Source: Dendrocalamus latiflorus
Lineage: Eukaryota > Streptophyta > Magnoliopsida > Poales > Poaceae
Direction: 5' to 3'
Length of the DNA: 64,000 nt
Assembly: GCA_017311315.1 (NCBI GenBank)
Contig: CM029654.1
Location: 930,001-994,000, forward strand
Numbering within the stretch: position 1 is the stretch's first letter; every line of letters starts with the position of its first letter. The notes beneath the pieces were generated by a model. The model did not search any database. It saw only the letters and a list, made by a program, of their open reading frames with translations, and was not told the DNA's origin. The position numbers and the translations under genes were made by a program. Positions 11,564 through 21,949 of this stretch are shown in pieces.

Positions 11564-12997
11564 TGAGGGAGCCCACTTTTGAGCGTTGGCAAGGTCATTT
11601 GATGATATCTTTCTTATCTCGACCAACTCAAAACACAGATCTCCAATTCCAATCCATTTGGCGACGCGGACAGGGACTTTATAACGATGGCAACCACCTG
11701 AATCCCCAGGCATCGTCCAATTTGGAATTAGGCGCTTGTTCATGCGCATATAAATTGGAAGAAAGCTACCTCGCCTGGGGGCCGCCTCCTTATCCTCGAT
11801 CTCTTGTGGCTAAATGGTAGAAGAAGAGAAGAAGAGCAAGGGAAAGTGACTTGCAAGCTTATCCCTGCCTTGTCACCGCCGTAAAGGCGCTTCCTTTATC
11901 TCGTGCTGATTACTGTCTCGTCTTGCTCTACTCCGGCGACGCGATGTGATCGCAGCAATCTGCCTGCATCGATCGTGTGGTCAGGAGCACTTTGTTTCCA
12001 TGCTTTCTGCCAATGTAAACGCCCTTCGTGTCGTGATGATATTGGTGGATGGTTAATTGGTTGTTGAGTCTTCTTAATTCGGACATCAATCTGAACTGGT
12101 GTCCAGTCTAGCCTATGATCGATCATCTGGTTGAAGCGTGCTGCACTTGGTGATCTGTGAGGTAATCTACTAGAGACTTGAGGAGGCATTGCTGCACTTG
12201 GTGATCTGTGACGTTTCTACCTGAGACCGAGGAGGCATTGCTGCACTTAGTGATCTGTGACGTATGTACTTGAGACCGAGGAGGCTTACTTTTGACTGTC
12301 AGTGAGAAAAACCAGAGACTTCATACTTAGCTAGTAGTTTAATCCGACTGGCGAGAATAATAATCAAGCATACTTCTCACGGGATAAACATTTACATCGG
12401 AATCTGAGCAGTTCTTCTTTTTGATGATCAGATCGACCAATAGTCCTGCGCTGGTGCGAGATTCGTTGGCAAGTGAAGCTGACAGTAGTATCGTTATCAT
12501 GCAGTACCAGTCAGTAGCCAAGCGCAACTGGATGAGCTGGATTAGGTAGGCAGGTACTTGCACTTTCCCTTGCCGTTTCCTGCCTTGTTCTTGTGGTGTG
12601 GGGCCTAGGTGACACGGGAGCGGGTGGTGGTTGGTCGGTGGGTGACGCGTGGGCCAGGGACCCACAGGACTCTCTGCTGCTGAGCCTTATCCAAACCCAT
12701 GATGAGCTAGAGGTACCCTCCCTTGTTTCCTGAATTGGCAAAGACGGTTTCATCATGCATCACAGCACCACCATTTTGCAGTGCCCAATTTGATCGTGGC
12801 CAGCTGCTTCGCCCAGTCTCTTTCCGGCCGCTTGTATCAGCTGGCAAAACAAGGGCGCTGCGGGGGGCAAGCAGCTGGATCAGAAATAACCTTCCACTTC
12901 AACCAAACAATTCGGCATTCCTCTAAAAACAAGGAAAACAAGGAGACATGCTGTGGAACAGGAGCATGTGCTAAAGTTAAGCCGAATCGTGAACAAA
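11564..12997. other. Intergenic, downstream of proteasome gene
   Basis: No gene recognised. The stretch includes the proteasome gene's probable 3' UTR (up to 12997, which lies downstream of its stop on the minus strand) and a three-copy tandem repeat described separately. Open frames on both strands at 12339-12760 have no recognised domain. Confidence 0.4.
12140..12288. repeat. Tandem repeat, three ~50-bp units
   Basis: Three consecutive units start at about 12140, 12191 and 12240. Each begins GCTGCACTT[GA]GTGATCTGTGA and ends in a GAGACC/TTGAGGAGGC block. Units 2 and 3 are nearly identical and unit 1 is more diverged. No function is evident. Confidence 0.7.
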
Positions 12998-15900
12998 TTA
13001 GGTTTCTCTTGGGGCACCCTTCTTTGCAGCCTCGGCGGCAGCCTTCTCTGCTTCGATCTCAGCAACATATTCATCAATTTCAGCCTCTTCGAGTTGGCAA
13101 AGACCGTCCTTGTGTGTCATCACAGCAATCTCTATGTTCTTGCCACCACTCTCAACAACCTAGAGAAAGAGGGAGGGTCAATTTAGTGCCATAAAGCCAA
13201 TTGCTCAATGAAAGACAAACAAAAGGTTTAGGCTGAAGATACATCACGATGATAAGAGACATCAAAAGGAGTATCCTGCTATGATATATGGTATACAGCA
13301 TACAAGGGATCACCGATACTATTTCCATTAAGATACTTCTGAGCAACAGACAAATTGACAGGACAAGTAAGAAAGCAATTTAAGCAAAACAAATGCTCTG
13401 AAGAGAGATCAATGAGTTCTACATGTGTGGCAAAGCGGGTAGTCATTCTCTGCCCGACAACAAGTACTGAATTTCTTTCACTAAATGCGTTAGAATAACA
13501 TATGAAAAGCTAGCACAAGCATTCACAATCACGCCAATAGATAATCTGCAACTGTCTAACTATCAAATGAGGGGGAAGTATACAGTAGTAGAAAAGAAGC
13601 AACAACCATTGACTACCATAGTGAATATGCATATGTGATAACCATTTGCAATCAACAATAAATGAAATCTGCAACTGAATATTATGCAAACTTACTTTAC
13701 ACATGTTTAGCTATCAATTTTGCATCCAAACAGGAAGGCAGGTTAACTTCTAGCTAATGTAAGGAAAAAAGGCATGCCAATATGGTACAGAAAAAGATTT
13801 TGACACTTGAGAAATTATGCTCTCCGATACATGCAAACGTAACTTGAGATGTGATCTGAGATGGAAAAAACCTTAACTCTCCAATACATATTTGGAGTGG
13901 CATACATGCATTTTACCCTAAATATAATGAACTAGACATTTCGGTGTCTCACATATGGTACAAGAATACTAAAGCAACAATGAAGTTGGCAAAGCATAGC
14001 CCAGATTTCAAATTTTGCAGTAAAAACTACAAACAGGTAATTAGAACATTAGATGGGCAATAACAACTATTGGAAAACACACTTAATACTTTTAACGTAA
14101 CCAATAAAATACAAGTGCAGATGAAATCCATATTACAAATGCTGAACTAATCGGAATTTATTGATGAGACTGCAGGAGCAAAACCATAGGCCATACCTAT
14201 TGAGCATGTACTCTAGAGACCAACAAGTATCATCCCAAAGATGAAGGCAAATGCAAGAAATCAATCCTATCACACCCTATTTTAGTTTTTCCATTGCCAT
14301 TTGAACTGAGCTGATTATAACAAATTTCAGAGAACTTGATCTAACTTTGAATTAAGTAGAGTTCTATAACCAGTCAACCATAACTAACGCCAACCACTTT
14401 GCCGGTTGAGCACACAAAGTCTAGACCTGAGCAATCCATTGGCACCTTGGCCTTGGGTCACCACAGTTTAGTTCCTTTTGAAGAACGACAGGAAGTTTTA
14501 GCAAGCGTTCTCACCTCCCGTAGGAGGCCGCACAAGTATATTTATCTTAGGCCAAGAAGAGCACTTGGCGTTGCTTACAATCCGTGCGTATCTGTGATTT
14601 CCATTGCTGTTTGAATCTACCTGGACTCTTCTATCTTTAACTAACAACTCTATCTTTACACGGCACAGGAGATCAAAACCTTCTATCTATTTGCACAGCA
14701 TGGATATCACAGGATACACACCTAATTCTGTTACAAGAGTTTCCTTTCTAACAGCCCCCCTCAATCACAACTTCCTTAAGTTGAGATTGTGCTTAAATTC
14801 TTCAAGACGTCGCAATGGAAGTGGCTTAGTGAACCCATCTGCAATCTGATCATCTGTAGAAACATATCTGATATCTAATAATTTTTGATTAACTCTTTCT
14901 CTTACAAAATGATAATCAACCTCAATGTGTTTGGTTCGTGCATGAAATATTGGGTTTGCTGACAGATATGTAGCTCCTATATTATCACACCATAATCTAG
15001 CAGCAGGAGGACTTTTAACACTGAGTTCCCGCAAAAGTGTTTGAATCCACATTACCTCAGCTGTAGCATTGGCTAGTGATTTATATTCTGATTCGGTGCT
15101 TGACCTGGAAACTGTTGCCTGTTTTCGTGCACTCCATGATACAAGGTTTGTTCCTAAGAATACAGCAAATCCACCAGTTGATCTTCTGTCGTCTGAACAG
15201 CCTGCCCAATCTGCATCTGAGAAAGCACTAACAAGCATAGACATGGACTTCTTAATATGTAATCCAATTCCCATAGTATGTTTTAGATATCTCAGAATTC
15301 TTTTAACAGCTGTCCAATGTAGATCAGTAGGAGAGTGTAAATACTGACAAACTTTATTTACTGGAAAAGCAATATCTGGTCTAGTCAATGTCAAATATTG
15401 TAAGGCACCAACAACACTCCTATATCTTGTAGCATCCTCAGGATTAAGTGATTCACCTTGGACAGACAATTTTTCAGATGTAGACATGGGTGTATTCATA
15501 GGTTTACAGCTTGTCATATTGACCTTCTTGAGTAAATCTGAGGTATATTTTTCTTGTGTCAAGAGAATACCTTCTTGTGTTTTTTTGACTTCAATCCCCA
15601 GAAAATAATGAAGATCACCTAGATCTTTAAGTGCAAACTCAGTTTGTAGAGCCCGTAGAAGACTCACTGTTGCTTCTGTGGAAGAACTCGCAACAATTAT
15701 ATCATCAACATATATTAACATAAATATGGTGATATCTTCCTTGCTGAAGTAAAATAATGAAGTATCAGCCTTGGATGGATGAAAGCCAAGGCTCTGTAGT
15801 TTTTCACTAAGTCTTGAATACCAAGCTCGCGGTGCTTGTTTTAGCCCATATAGTGACTTGTCCAATTTACAGACATGATTTTGTAAAGCTTTATTTTCAT

Positions 15901-18900
15901 AGCCAGGAGGTTGTTTCATATACACATCTTCCTCTAGAACACCATGAAGAAACGCGTTCTGCACATCTAGTTGGCGAAGACTCCATCCTCTAGAGATAGC
16001 AATAGACAGAACAAGTCTAATAGTAGCAGCCTTGACAACAGGACTGAAAGTGTCTTCATAGTCAATACCATATCTTTGTTTGAATCCTTTAGCTACTAAT
16101 CTGGCCTTGTATCTATCTATTGATCCATCTGCTTTCCTTTTAATCTTATAAACCCATTTACAATCTATGATATTCATGCCTTGTTTTCTAGGTACTAAAT
16201 GCCATGTGTTATTTTTCATTAATGCAGAATATTCTATATCCATTGCTCCCTTCCAATTCTTATTACTGAGCGCTTCTTGTAAGCATTGAGGTTCACCAGT
16301 AGAGGAGAGAAACCCATACCTAATTCTTCCATCCGTGATAATTTTTGGTTTGGCAATGCCTCGCTGCGACCTGGTCACTGGCCGATGCTGTACACCTGGA
16401 ACTTGCTGTCCTTGGTTCCCAGAAACATCCACCGCGCCAGCACCCGGTAATTCGTACGCACTGGCTCCTGACGCAAACTCCGACGCCACCTGGATCAGGT
16501 CTCCAGGCGCAGGTAGTCCAGTTCCGGACACTTCTGCGGCTGCAAAGTCATGCATATCATTATTACTCACCGAGAGCCGTGACTGAGAATCATTCCCATG
16601 CATGCTGTTTTGCGCGGGAGAACTTGTCTCGGTAGCATCCCCATGCATGCTGCCATTCATACTGTGGACATAGTCTTGGTTTTGTATTTCAGGGACCGAA
16701 GCTGCCGTCTGTCCAGTAGCTATATCTCCTGCAATAATTTCTGTACCATGATCTGCAACAGGGTTAGCTGAATTACTCGAGACGTTAACAGGTTGATCAA
16801 CTATATGTTCCCCCCTTTGATCAATAGGATTTAATAGATTTGATGGAAGAAGAAGGATTTCAGATCTAAGTCTTGCTCCGGCGTTTGAATGAAGTTTGGA
16901 GAAAGGAAAGACTTCTTCATCAAAGACAACATCTCGAGAGATATAAACTCTTCCAGTTGAGATATCAAGACATTTGTAACCTTTATGCATATTGCTATAT
17001 CCAAGAAAGGTACATTGTTTTGAACGAAACTGAAGCTTATGATTATTGTAGGGACGAAGATTTGGCCAACAAGCACACCCAAAAATGTGAAGATTAGAAT
17101 AGTTTGGTTTGGTTTGGAAAAGTCGTTCCATGGGTGTGGACTGAATTACTTTACTAGGAATTCTATTGATTAAGTAAGTAGCTGTAAGAAAGGCTTCATC
17201 CCAGAATTTCAGAGGCATGGAGGCATGAGCAAGAAGAGATAAACCAACTTCTACAATATGACGATGTTTTCTCTCAGCAGATCCATTTTGTTGATGTGCA
17301 TAGGGACATGACACTTGATGAGAGATGCCAACTTTCCTAAAGAAGGAGTTAAGTTTTTCATATTCTCCACCCCAGTCGGTTTGCATGGAGATTATCTTTC
17401 TACCAAACATTCTTTCTACATGATTTTGGAACTCATGAAATTTTTGGAAAACCTCGGATTTTTGTCTAAGGAGATAAATCCAAGTGAACTTACTGAAATC
17501 ATCAATAAAGCTAACATAGTATTTATTTCTTCCAACTGATTCAACTGCAGGACCCCAAACATCAGAGAAAACCAATTCTAGAGGAAATTGAGATACACTT
17601 GTTGACTTTGAATAAGGTAATTGATGACTCTTTGCCTGTTGACAGGCATCACAAATAGAATTTTTATTGGACTCTATGGAACATGAAAGACTATTCTGAC
17701 TGACGACCTGTTGCACAATTTGTAGGGCTGGATGACCTAGACGATTGTGCCACTTTGACAGGGACGGCTTGATGCTACTGTAAGCCTGTTTATTTTGCTT
17801 AATTGAGGTGGAATGAAGTGGATAGAGGCCGCCTTCACATCTTCCTCGAAGAAGAACCTTCTTCGTTGCCTGATCCTTAATCAAAAAGAAATTTGGATGA
17901 AATTCGAGAAAGGCTTGATTATCAGTGGCTAAACGATGAACAGAGACAAGTTTTTTACTGGCTTGTGGAACATGTAAGATGTTGTTAAGTAAGAGATCAC
18001 AATTTGGGGTATGAACAATAGTATGACCAACATGTTTAATTCTCATACCTGCGCCACTGGCAGTGTGGATTTGATCTGTTCCAGTATATTTTTCTCGAAG
18101 AGCCAACTTGTCAAGATCGCTGGTAATGTGATCTGTTGCACCGGTATTTGTATACCAATTGGTATCTACTCCATATGAATTTGAAGCAACAACAGCTGTT
18201 CTTTTTTCGGAGGTATAGTCTTCATCAAATCGATGCCAACAATCCAGAGCTGTGTGGCCCGTTTTGTCGCACACTTGACACCGAGGACGGTTGTCATTGC
18301 CTGAGTTAGAGCCTCCGTAGCCGCCTCTGCCTGTTCCGCGGCCGCCACGGCCATCGCGTCCATCACGGCCGTTGCTGCGACCACGACCGCCGTGACCTCT
18401 CTGGGAACCCCCGCGTCCGCGTCTGGCTGAGTTAACCGAGCTAGAACCATGGGAGTCTCCCTGCAGTAGGTCCATCCGATTCTCAAAACTGATCAGCTGG
18501 GCATATAATTCACTCACCGTAATTGGTTCCTTGCGGCCTAGAACAGTTGTAACGACTGGATTGAAGTCGATGTCAAGGCCGTTGAGGATGTAGGAGACGA
18601 GTTCTTCATCGTCGATGGGCTTGCCGGCTGCTGCCATCTCGTCGCCATAGGTCTTCATCTTGCCGAAGTACTTTGGCATGGACATGGATCCCTTCTTGGT
18701 GCTGGAGAGAGCCATACGAGTATTAATCACGCGGGCTCTTGTTTGAGACGCAAACATGTCGTCGATGGCCTTCCAGACTTCTGCTGCGCTAGTCATCGCA
18801 GCGACGTGGGTGAGAACTTCCCTTGATAGGGTGGAGAAGAGGTAGCTGAGGACTTGCTGATCCAGGGCTAGCCACTTTGCAAATTCTGGGTTCGGTTCTT

Positions 18901-20299
18901 CTGTAACCTTGTCACCAGATTTGACAGTAATCTTTGACGCCGGAGCCACCGTGGTTCCGTCCAGAAACCCGGTAAGCTGAGCACCACGCACGGCCGGAAG
19001 CACCTGGGCTTTCCAGAGCATGTGGTTATTCTTGGTTAGCTTCTCCGTAATGGGATGACCGAGAGATGAACTCAAGGCCATGACTGGAAGTGACGAGGAC
19101 GCTCCACTCGCCATAGATGTGTTGTAGAGGAAGCTAAAGCTCTGATACCATGAAGAACGACAGGAAGTTTTAGCAAGCGTTCTCACCTCCCGTAGGAGGC
19201 CGCACAAGTATATTTATCTTAGGCCAAGAAGAGCACTTGGCGTTGCTTACAATCCGTGCGTATCTGTGATTTCCATTGCTGTTTGAATCTACCTGGACTC
19301 TTCTATCTTTAACTAACAACTCTATCTTTACACGGCACAGGAGATCAAAACCTTCTATCTATTTGCACAGCATGGATATCACAGGATACACACCTAATTC
19401 TGTTACAAGAGTTTCCTTTCTAACACCTTTGCCAGCACCACATGGTGCATCACTCAGATCAGTTCGACAAATTATCTCTAACATAATAGAATTGAAATAT
19501 GTCGTCCTATGTTAATCACTCTACGAACCATTGGCATCTCTTAGAGCATCTGTCTTCACATGAGCAATTAATGGTATAGTGGTATGAATCTAGCTACTGG
19601 CAGGATAATTTGGTGTGCAGTGTACCTCAAGGAGGGCTCGGATGGCAAGCTTGATGGTCTCCTTGCCGGACGTCTCCTTGTAATTCTTCTCTAGGAACTC
19701 GCGCATGGAGTTGGAGTTGCGGCCGGTGGCGTTGGCCTTCCACGCGGAGAAGGTGCCGGAGGGATCGGTCTGGTACAGCGCGGGCTTCTCGGTGTAGGGG
19801 TCGAAGCCGACGATGAGGGTGGAGAGGCCGAAGGGGCGCACCCCTCCGCTCTGCGTGTACTTCTGCTGCAGTCCGGCGATGTAGCGCGTGATGTACTCGA
19901 CGGTGACGGGGTCCTCGACGGTGAGGCGGTGGCTCTGGCACTCGACGCGCGCCCGGTTGATGAGCACGCGCGCGTCCGCCTTGAGCCCCGCGCAGGCCAG
20001 CGCGATGTGGGTGTCCAGGCTCGCGATCTTGCGCACGGACCTGGAAATTTGGGGAATTTCCGGTGAGAATCGCGAGATCCGGCCGAAGCGCTGAGTGACA
20101 GGAGGTGTGTGGAAGGGATGGGTTACCTGGAGTCCTGGAGCTTGGGGGTGGACTTCTTCTCGACGTCGAGGACGACGGTGTCGGTGCCGCGGACGCCGAC
20201 GGCGGCGTTGCCCTTGCGGACGGCCTCGAGGGCGTACTCGACCTGGAAGAGGTGGCCGTCGGGGGAGAAGACGGTGATCGCGCGGTCGTAGCGGGCCAT
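12998..20299 (-). CDS. PAD1: 20S proteasome subunit alpha type-7
   Basis: Encodes an outer-ring alpha subunit of the 20S proteasome (cytosol and nucleus). Minus-strand exons: 20127-20299, 19626-20040 and 12998-13159, giving 57 full codons plus 2 nt, then in phase to codon 196, then 53 codons plus TAA: 249 aa, the usual length for plant alpha-7. Exon 1 starts MARYDRAITVFSPDGHLFQVEYA, the alpha-subunit N-terminal signature. Exon 2 carries IASLDTHIALACAGL and RPFGLSTLIVGFDP. Exon 3 ends in the Lys/Glu/Ala-rich tail KKGAPRET. All junctions are GT-AG; intron 1 is 86 bp. Intron 2 is 6466 bp because a 4947-bp copia element lies in it in the same orientation. Without that element it would be about 1.5 kb. 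The coding frame is undamaged. Confidence 0.95.
13160..14478 (-). other. Proteasome intron 2, part 3' of the copia insertion
   Basis: AT-rich host intron sequence between the copia element and exon 3. The acceptor ends TCTCTAG at 13160. The intron itself continues right of the element (19431-19625) to a GTACAC donor at 19625. No independent gene seen. Confidence 0.85.
14479..14753 (-). repeat. 3' LTR of copia element 1
   Basis: 275 bp, starts TGTTAGAAAGG and ends CGTTCTTCA when read on the element's strand. It matches 19151-19425 throughout by eye. It supplies the element's polyadenylation region, in the same direction as the host gene. Confidence 0.95.
14765..19114 (-). CDS. Copia gag-pol polyprotein, intact frame but altered protease site
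   Basis: A single 1449-aa frame. The start is placed at the Met at 19112-19114 (MASGASS...); the open frame upstream runs across the primer-binding site into the LTR. Domain order: gag (UBN2-type) in the N-terminal 250 residues; Gly/Arg-rich stretch; CCHC knuckle (CQVCDKTGHTALDC); protease; integrase with WHNRLGH...CDAC zinc site and D,D,E core (SDVWGP, MQTDWGGEY, NGSAERKH); RT with YVDDI; RNase H with SDADWAG, STESEY and WCDN. This is the copia order (IN before RT). Odd point: the protease site reads WYTNTGATDH, so the catalytic Asp of the family's D-T/S-G triad is Asn here. The gag and protease style suggests the Ale/Retrofit (Hopscotch-like) lineage, which is an inference. Confidence 0.95.
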   Translation of the reverse strand: MASGASSSLPVMALSSSLGHPITEKLTKNNHMLWKAQVLPAVRGAQLTGFLDGTTVAPASKITVKSGDKVTEEPNPEFAKWLALDQQVLSYLFSTLSREVLTHVAAMTSAAEVWKAIDDMFASQTRARVINTRMALSSTKKGSMSMPKYFGKMKTYGDEMAAAGKPIDDEELVSYILNGLDIDFNPVVTTVLGRKEPITVSELYAQLISFENRMDLLQGDSHGSSSVNSARRGRGGSQRGHGGRGRSNGRDGRDGRGGRGTGRGGYGGSNSGNDNRPRCQVCDKTGHTALDCWHRFDEDYTSEKRTAVVASNSYGVDTNWYTNTGATDHITSDLDKLALREKYTGTDQIHTASGAGMRIKHVGHTIVHTPNCDLLLNNILHVPQASKKLVSVHRLATDNQAFLEFHPNFFLIKDQATKKVLLRGRCEGGLYPLHSTSIKQNKQAYSSIKPSLSKWHNRLGHPALQIVQQVVSQNSLSCSIESNKNSICDACQQAKSHQLPYSKSTSVSQFPLELVFSDVWGPAVESVGRNKYYVSFIDDFSKFTWIYLLRQKSEVFQKFHEFQNHVERMFGRKIISMQTDWGGEYEKLNSFFRKVGISHQVSCPYAHQQNGSAERKHRHIVEVGLSLLAHASMPLKFWDEAFLTATYLINRIPSKVIQSTPMERLFQTKPNYSNLHIFGCACWPNLRPYNNHKLQFRSKQCTFLGYSNMHKGYKCLDISTGRVYISRDVVFDEEVFPFSKLHSNAGARLRSEILLLPSNLLNPIDQRGEHIVDQPVNVSSNSANPVADHGTEIIAGDIATGQTAASVPEIQNQDYVHSMNGSMHGDATETSSPAQNSMHGNDSQSRLSVSNNDMHDFAAAEVSGTGLPAPGDLIQVASEFASGASAYELPGAGAVDVSGNQGQQVPGVQHRPVTRSQRGIAKPKIITDGRIRYGFLSSTGEPQCLQEALSNKNWKGAMDIEYSALMKNNTWHLVPRKQGMNIIDCKWVYKIKRKADGSIDRYKARLVAKGFKQRYGIDYEDTFSPVVKAATIRLVLSIAISRGWSLRQLDVQNAFLHGVLEEDVYMKQPPGYENKALQNHVCKLDKSLYGLKQAPRAWYSRLSEKLQSLGFHPSKADTSLFYFSKEDITIFMLIYVDDIIVASSSTEATVSLLRALQTEFALKDLGDLHYFLGIEVKKTQEGILLTQEKYTSDLLKKVNMTSCKPMNTPMSTSEKLSVQGESLNPEDATRYRSVVGALQYLTLTRPDIAFPVNKVCQYLHSPTDLHWTAVKRILRYLKHTMGIGLHIKKSMSMLVSAFSDADWAGCSDDRRSTGGFAVFLGTNLVSWSARKQATVSRSSTESEYKSLANATAEVMWIQTLLRELSVKSPPAARLWCDNIGATYLSANPIFHARTKHIEVDYHFVRERVNQKLLDIRYVSTDDQIADGFTKPLPLRRLEEFKHNLNLRKL
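19139..19150 (-). other. tRNA-iMet primer-binding site, copia 1
   Basis: TGGTATCAGAGC on the minus strand, directly against the 5' LTR with no spacer. It is complementary to the 3' end of plant initiator tRNA-Met, the primer used by most plant copia elements. Confidence 0.93.
19151..19425 (-). repeat. 5' LTR of copia element 1
   Basis: 275 bp, same sequence by eye as 14479-14753. The CCTTT target duplication follows at 19426-19430. Confidence 0.95.
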
Positions 20300-20725
20300 C
20301 CTGATGTCGCCGCCGGCGAGAGAGATGCCGCCGCCGTGGCTTTGCGCTCTGGGGCGGTTTCGGTGCGTTTGTCGTTCGTCCAGTCTGGTTCATTGTTTTG
20401 CGCTGCCACTTATTAGTCGTATCAGTAGCAATTACTGGGAGAGCTAAATTTGAAAAATCGCTGAAAAATTAAAAAGAGCAGGGTGCTTACTAACTTCATA
20501 AGGATTTGGAGAAATTTTATGCGAACATTTTAATTTTTATATGAAAACCATAGAAAATTCTAACATTTCAAAATAGGTCTGAAATAAAATCCCTTGAAAT
20601 CGCAAACGAATTTTTACGCGGACACTTTAATTTTTATAGGAAAACTAAAGAAAATTGTAACATTCCAAAATAGGTCTGAAATACAATCCCTCTAAATGGC
20701 AACCGAATAAGTACAGATTCCTATT
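20300..20725. other. Proteasome promoter region and tandem duplication
   Basis: 5' flank of the proteasome gene (transcribed leftward). The first ~110 bp (to about 20410) is GC-rich and probably 5' UTR/promoter. At 20500-20700 an imperfect tandem duplication of about 110 bp is visible (TTTTAATTTTTATA...AATAGGTCTGAAATA repeated). No promoter element is certain. Confidence 0.45.
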
Positions 20726-20930
20726 AGTGGTGGCCAATGGGCCGGGTCTTACTGTGCTGCCACGTGGCCTGCTACTGTTGTCCCGACCCAAGCATGGCAC
20801 GGCCCGTTTAGCGTGTAGACCGTGCTATGCCTGGGCCGAGAGGGTGGCACACTGGGCCGGCATGGTTGCAACGGGGGTAAAGGGGCCGTGCCGGCACGGA
20901 ACGGCCTGACCCGTCGAAAATAGCTGTTTT
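20722..20930. repeat. hAT-like end with GGGCCG-rich subterminal repeats
   Basis: Begins TAGTGGTGGCCAATGGGCC, resembling the TAGGGGTGGCAA ends of hAT elements elsewhere in the window, followed by repeated GGGCC, GGCCCG and GGCACGG motifs typical of subterminal regions. No matching opposite end or target duplication was found, so it is a fragment or a misread. A similar GGCCC-rich stretch starts at 46887. Confidence 0.35.
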
Positions 20931-21608
20931 CTGGTTATTTTTTGACCGTTAGGGTGTAAACAATTCTAAAAAATAGTAAAATATTTTAGAAATATGGAAT
21001 TTTTTCTATAAATAGGAGGCATCCGGCCTCCATTCTTCACACCTTAAATCTGACTCTCATCTCTCTGTTTAGCTGTGAAAAATCCGGTAGTGTACCATAA
21101 ATGTTTTTTTGCTTCTTTTGTACCAAGTGTACCATGTACTGAGGATTTAAGGGAGTTAATATAGTGGCATTTTTATATCTTTGGTTGATGAATAGGGACT
21201 TAAATAGGGAGTTCTATACCAATCCGTGGAGGCAATAGGTGGAGTAAGCTAGCCCATCAAGGCTCCCTTCGTACGGTTCTTGATTTGGTTGGAATGAACT
21301 AATTCATCCCTCATATGAGTTTGTTTCTTGCTTCTTAGAATCTAGTTTGTGATTTTTCACATTAATTGATTCCTTTTCCATGAGTTATCTGAGAGCTACT
21401 CAATTGTTCCTTTTCCATGAGTTATCTGAGTAATGTTGCATTTTTTTATACATATGTGTGGATTCACTTCAAATCAACCCATATACTAGCATTGGCAGCC
21501 CAGGCAATGCAACTCTAGATGGACAAGTATGACAAGATGGAACTACAACACATTCATTCAGACAAATCTGCCCACAGCATTAAATTACCACAAAAAGGAG
21601 TGGCTTAC
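20931..21608. other. Intergenic, nothing recognised
   Basis: AT-rich. An imperfect direct repeat containing TTCCTTTTCCATGAGTTATC occurs twice (about 21370 and 21409). No gene. Confidence 0.4.
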
Positions 21609-21897
21609 TTCAACAACGTCGGGCCTGTCGCATATTTGTTTCAACTCTTCAATCTTCATCCTTCGTTGCAACTTGAAAACGCAAAACCAAACATGGATTT
21701 AAGGTGAGGACCACACAAAACAAAAGAAGCCCTAGTAACTTGTTATCAACAATGGTCAGAGATGAAGAACAAACTTTCTTCTGCTTATTGGATAGGCCTC
21801 CTTCCTTCTTCTGCTGGGTCGTCTGCTCGTCATCCTCCGAATCGGATCCTGCCTCCTTTGCAGCATCAGTGATAGGCTCATCCTTGTTCTCATCATC
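21609..21897 (-). pseudogene. SF3B2 (SAP145) splicing factor gene fragment
   Basis: Two exon pieces on the minus strand with a canonical intron between them: 21775-21897 (41 codons, acidic stretch ending KKEGGLSNKQKK) and 21609-21671 (21 codons, LQRRMKIEELKQICDRPDVV plus E). Together these match the conserved start of the DUF382/SAP145 region of splicing factor 3B subunit 2. The outer splice signals also survive (TAG before the first exon, GTAAGC after the second). The rest of the gene is absent: no N-terminal region, no downstream WDAT-type exon. Intron retention shows a DNA-level copy rather than retroposition. The vehicle was not identified; a Helitron or hAT capture is possible. Confidence 0.75.
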
Positions 21898-21949
21898 CTA
21901 CAAGAATCATGTTGTGTAACTCAAGAAAGAAAAAAGCAACTAAAAAATA

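Larger units (their letters stand above)
14479..19425 (-). mobile_element. Full-length Ty1/copia LTR retrotransposon
   Basis: 4947 bp, on the minus strand. LTRs are 14479-14753 (3') and 19151-19425 (5'), each 275 bp, TG...CA, and identical in a base-by-base reading by eye. The flanking 5-bp duplication is CCTTT (14474-14478 and 19426-19430). The primer-binding site TGGTATCAGAGC abuts the 5' LTR at 19139-19150 and matches initiator tRNA-Met. A GAGGGGGG polypurine tract abuts the 3' LTR. Identical LTRs and an unbroken 1449-codon polyprotein indicate a very recent insertion into intron 2 of the proteasome alpha-7 gene. Confidence 0.97.

Noticed and set aside
10540..11820. Long overlapping open frames on both strands (up to 426 aa) in the GC-rich block
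   Set aside because: Composed of Gly/Arg or Pro/Ala low-complexity from G/C-rich simple repeats inside a MITE-like element; no domain.
19627..20409. 260-aa alternative minus-strand frame
   Set aside because: Out-of-frame shadow over proteasome exons 1 and 2 and intron 1.
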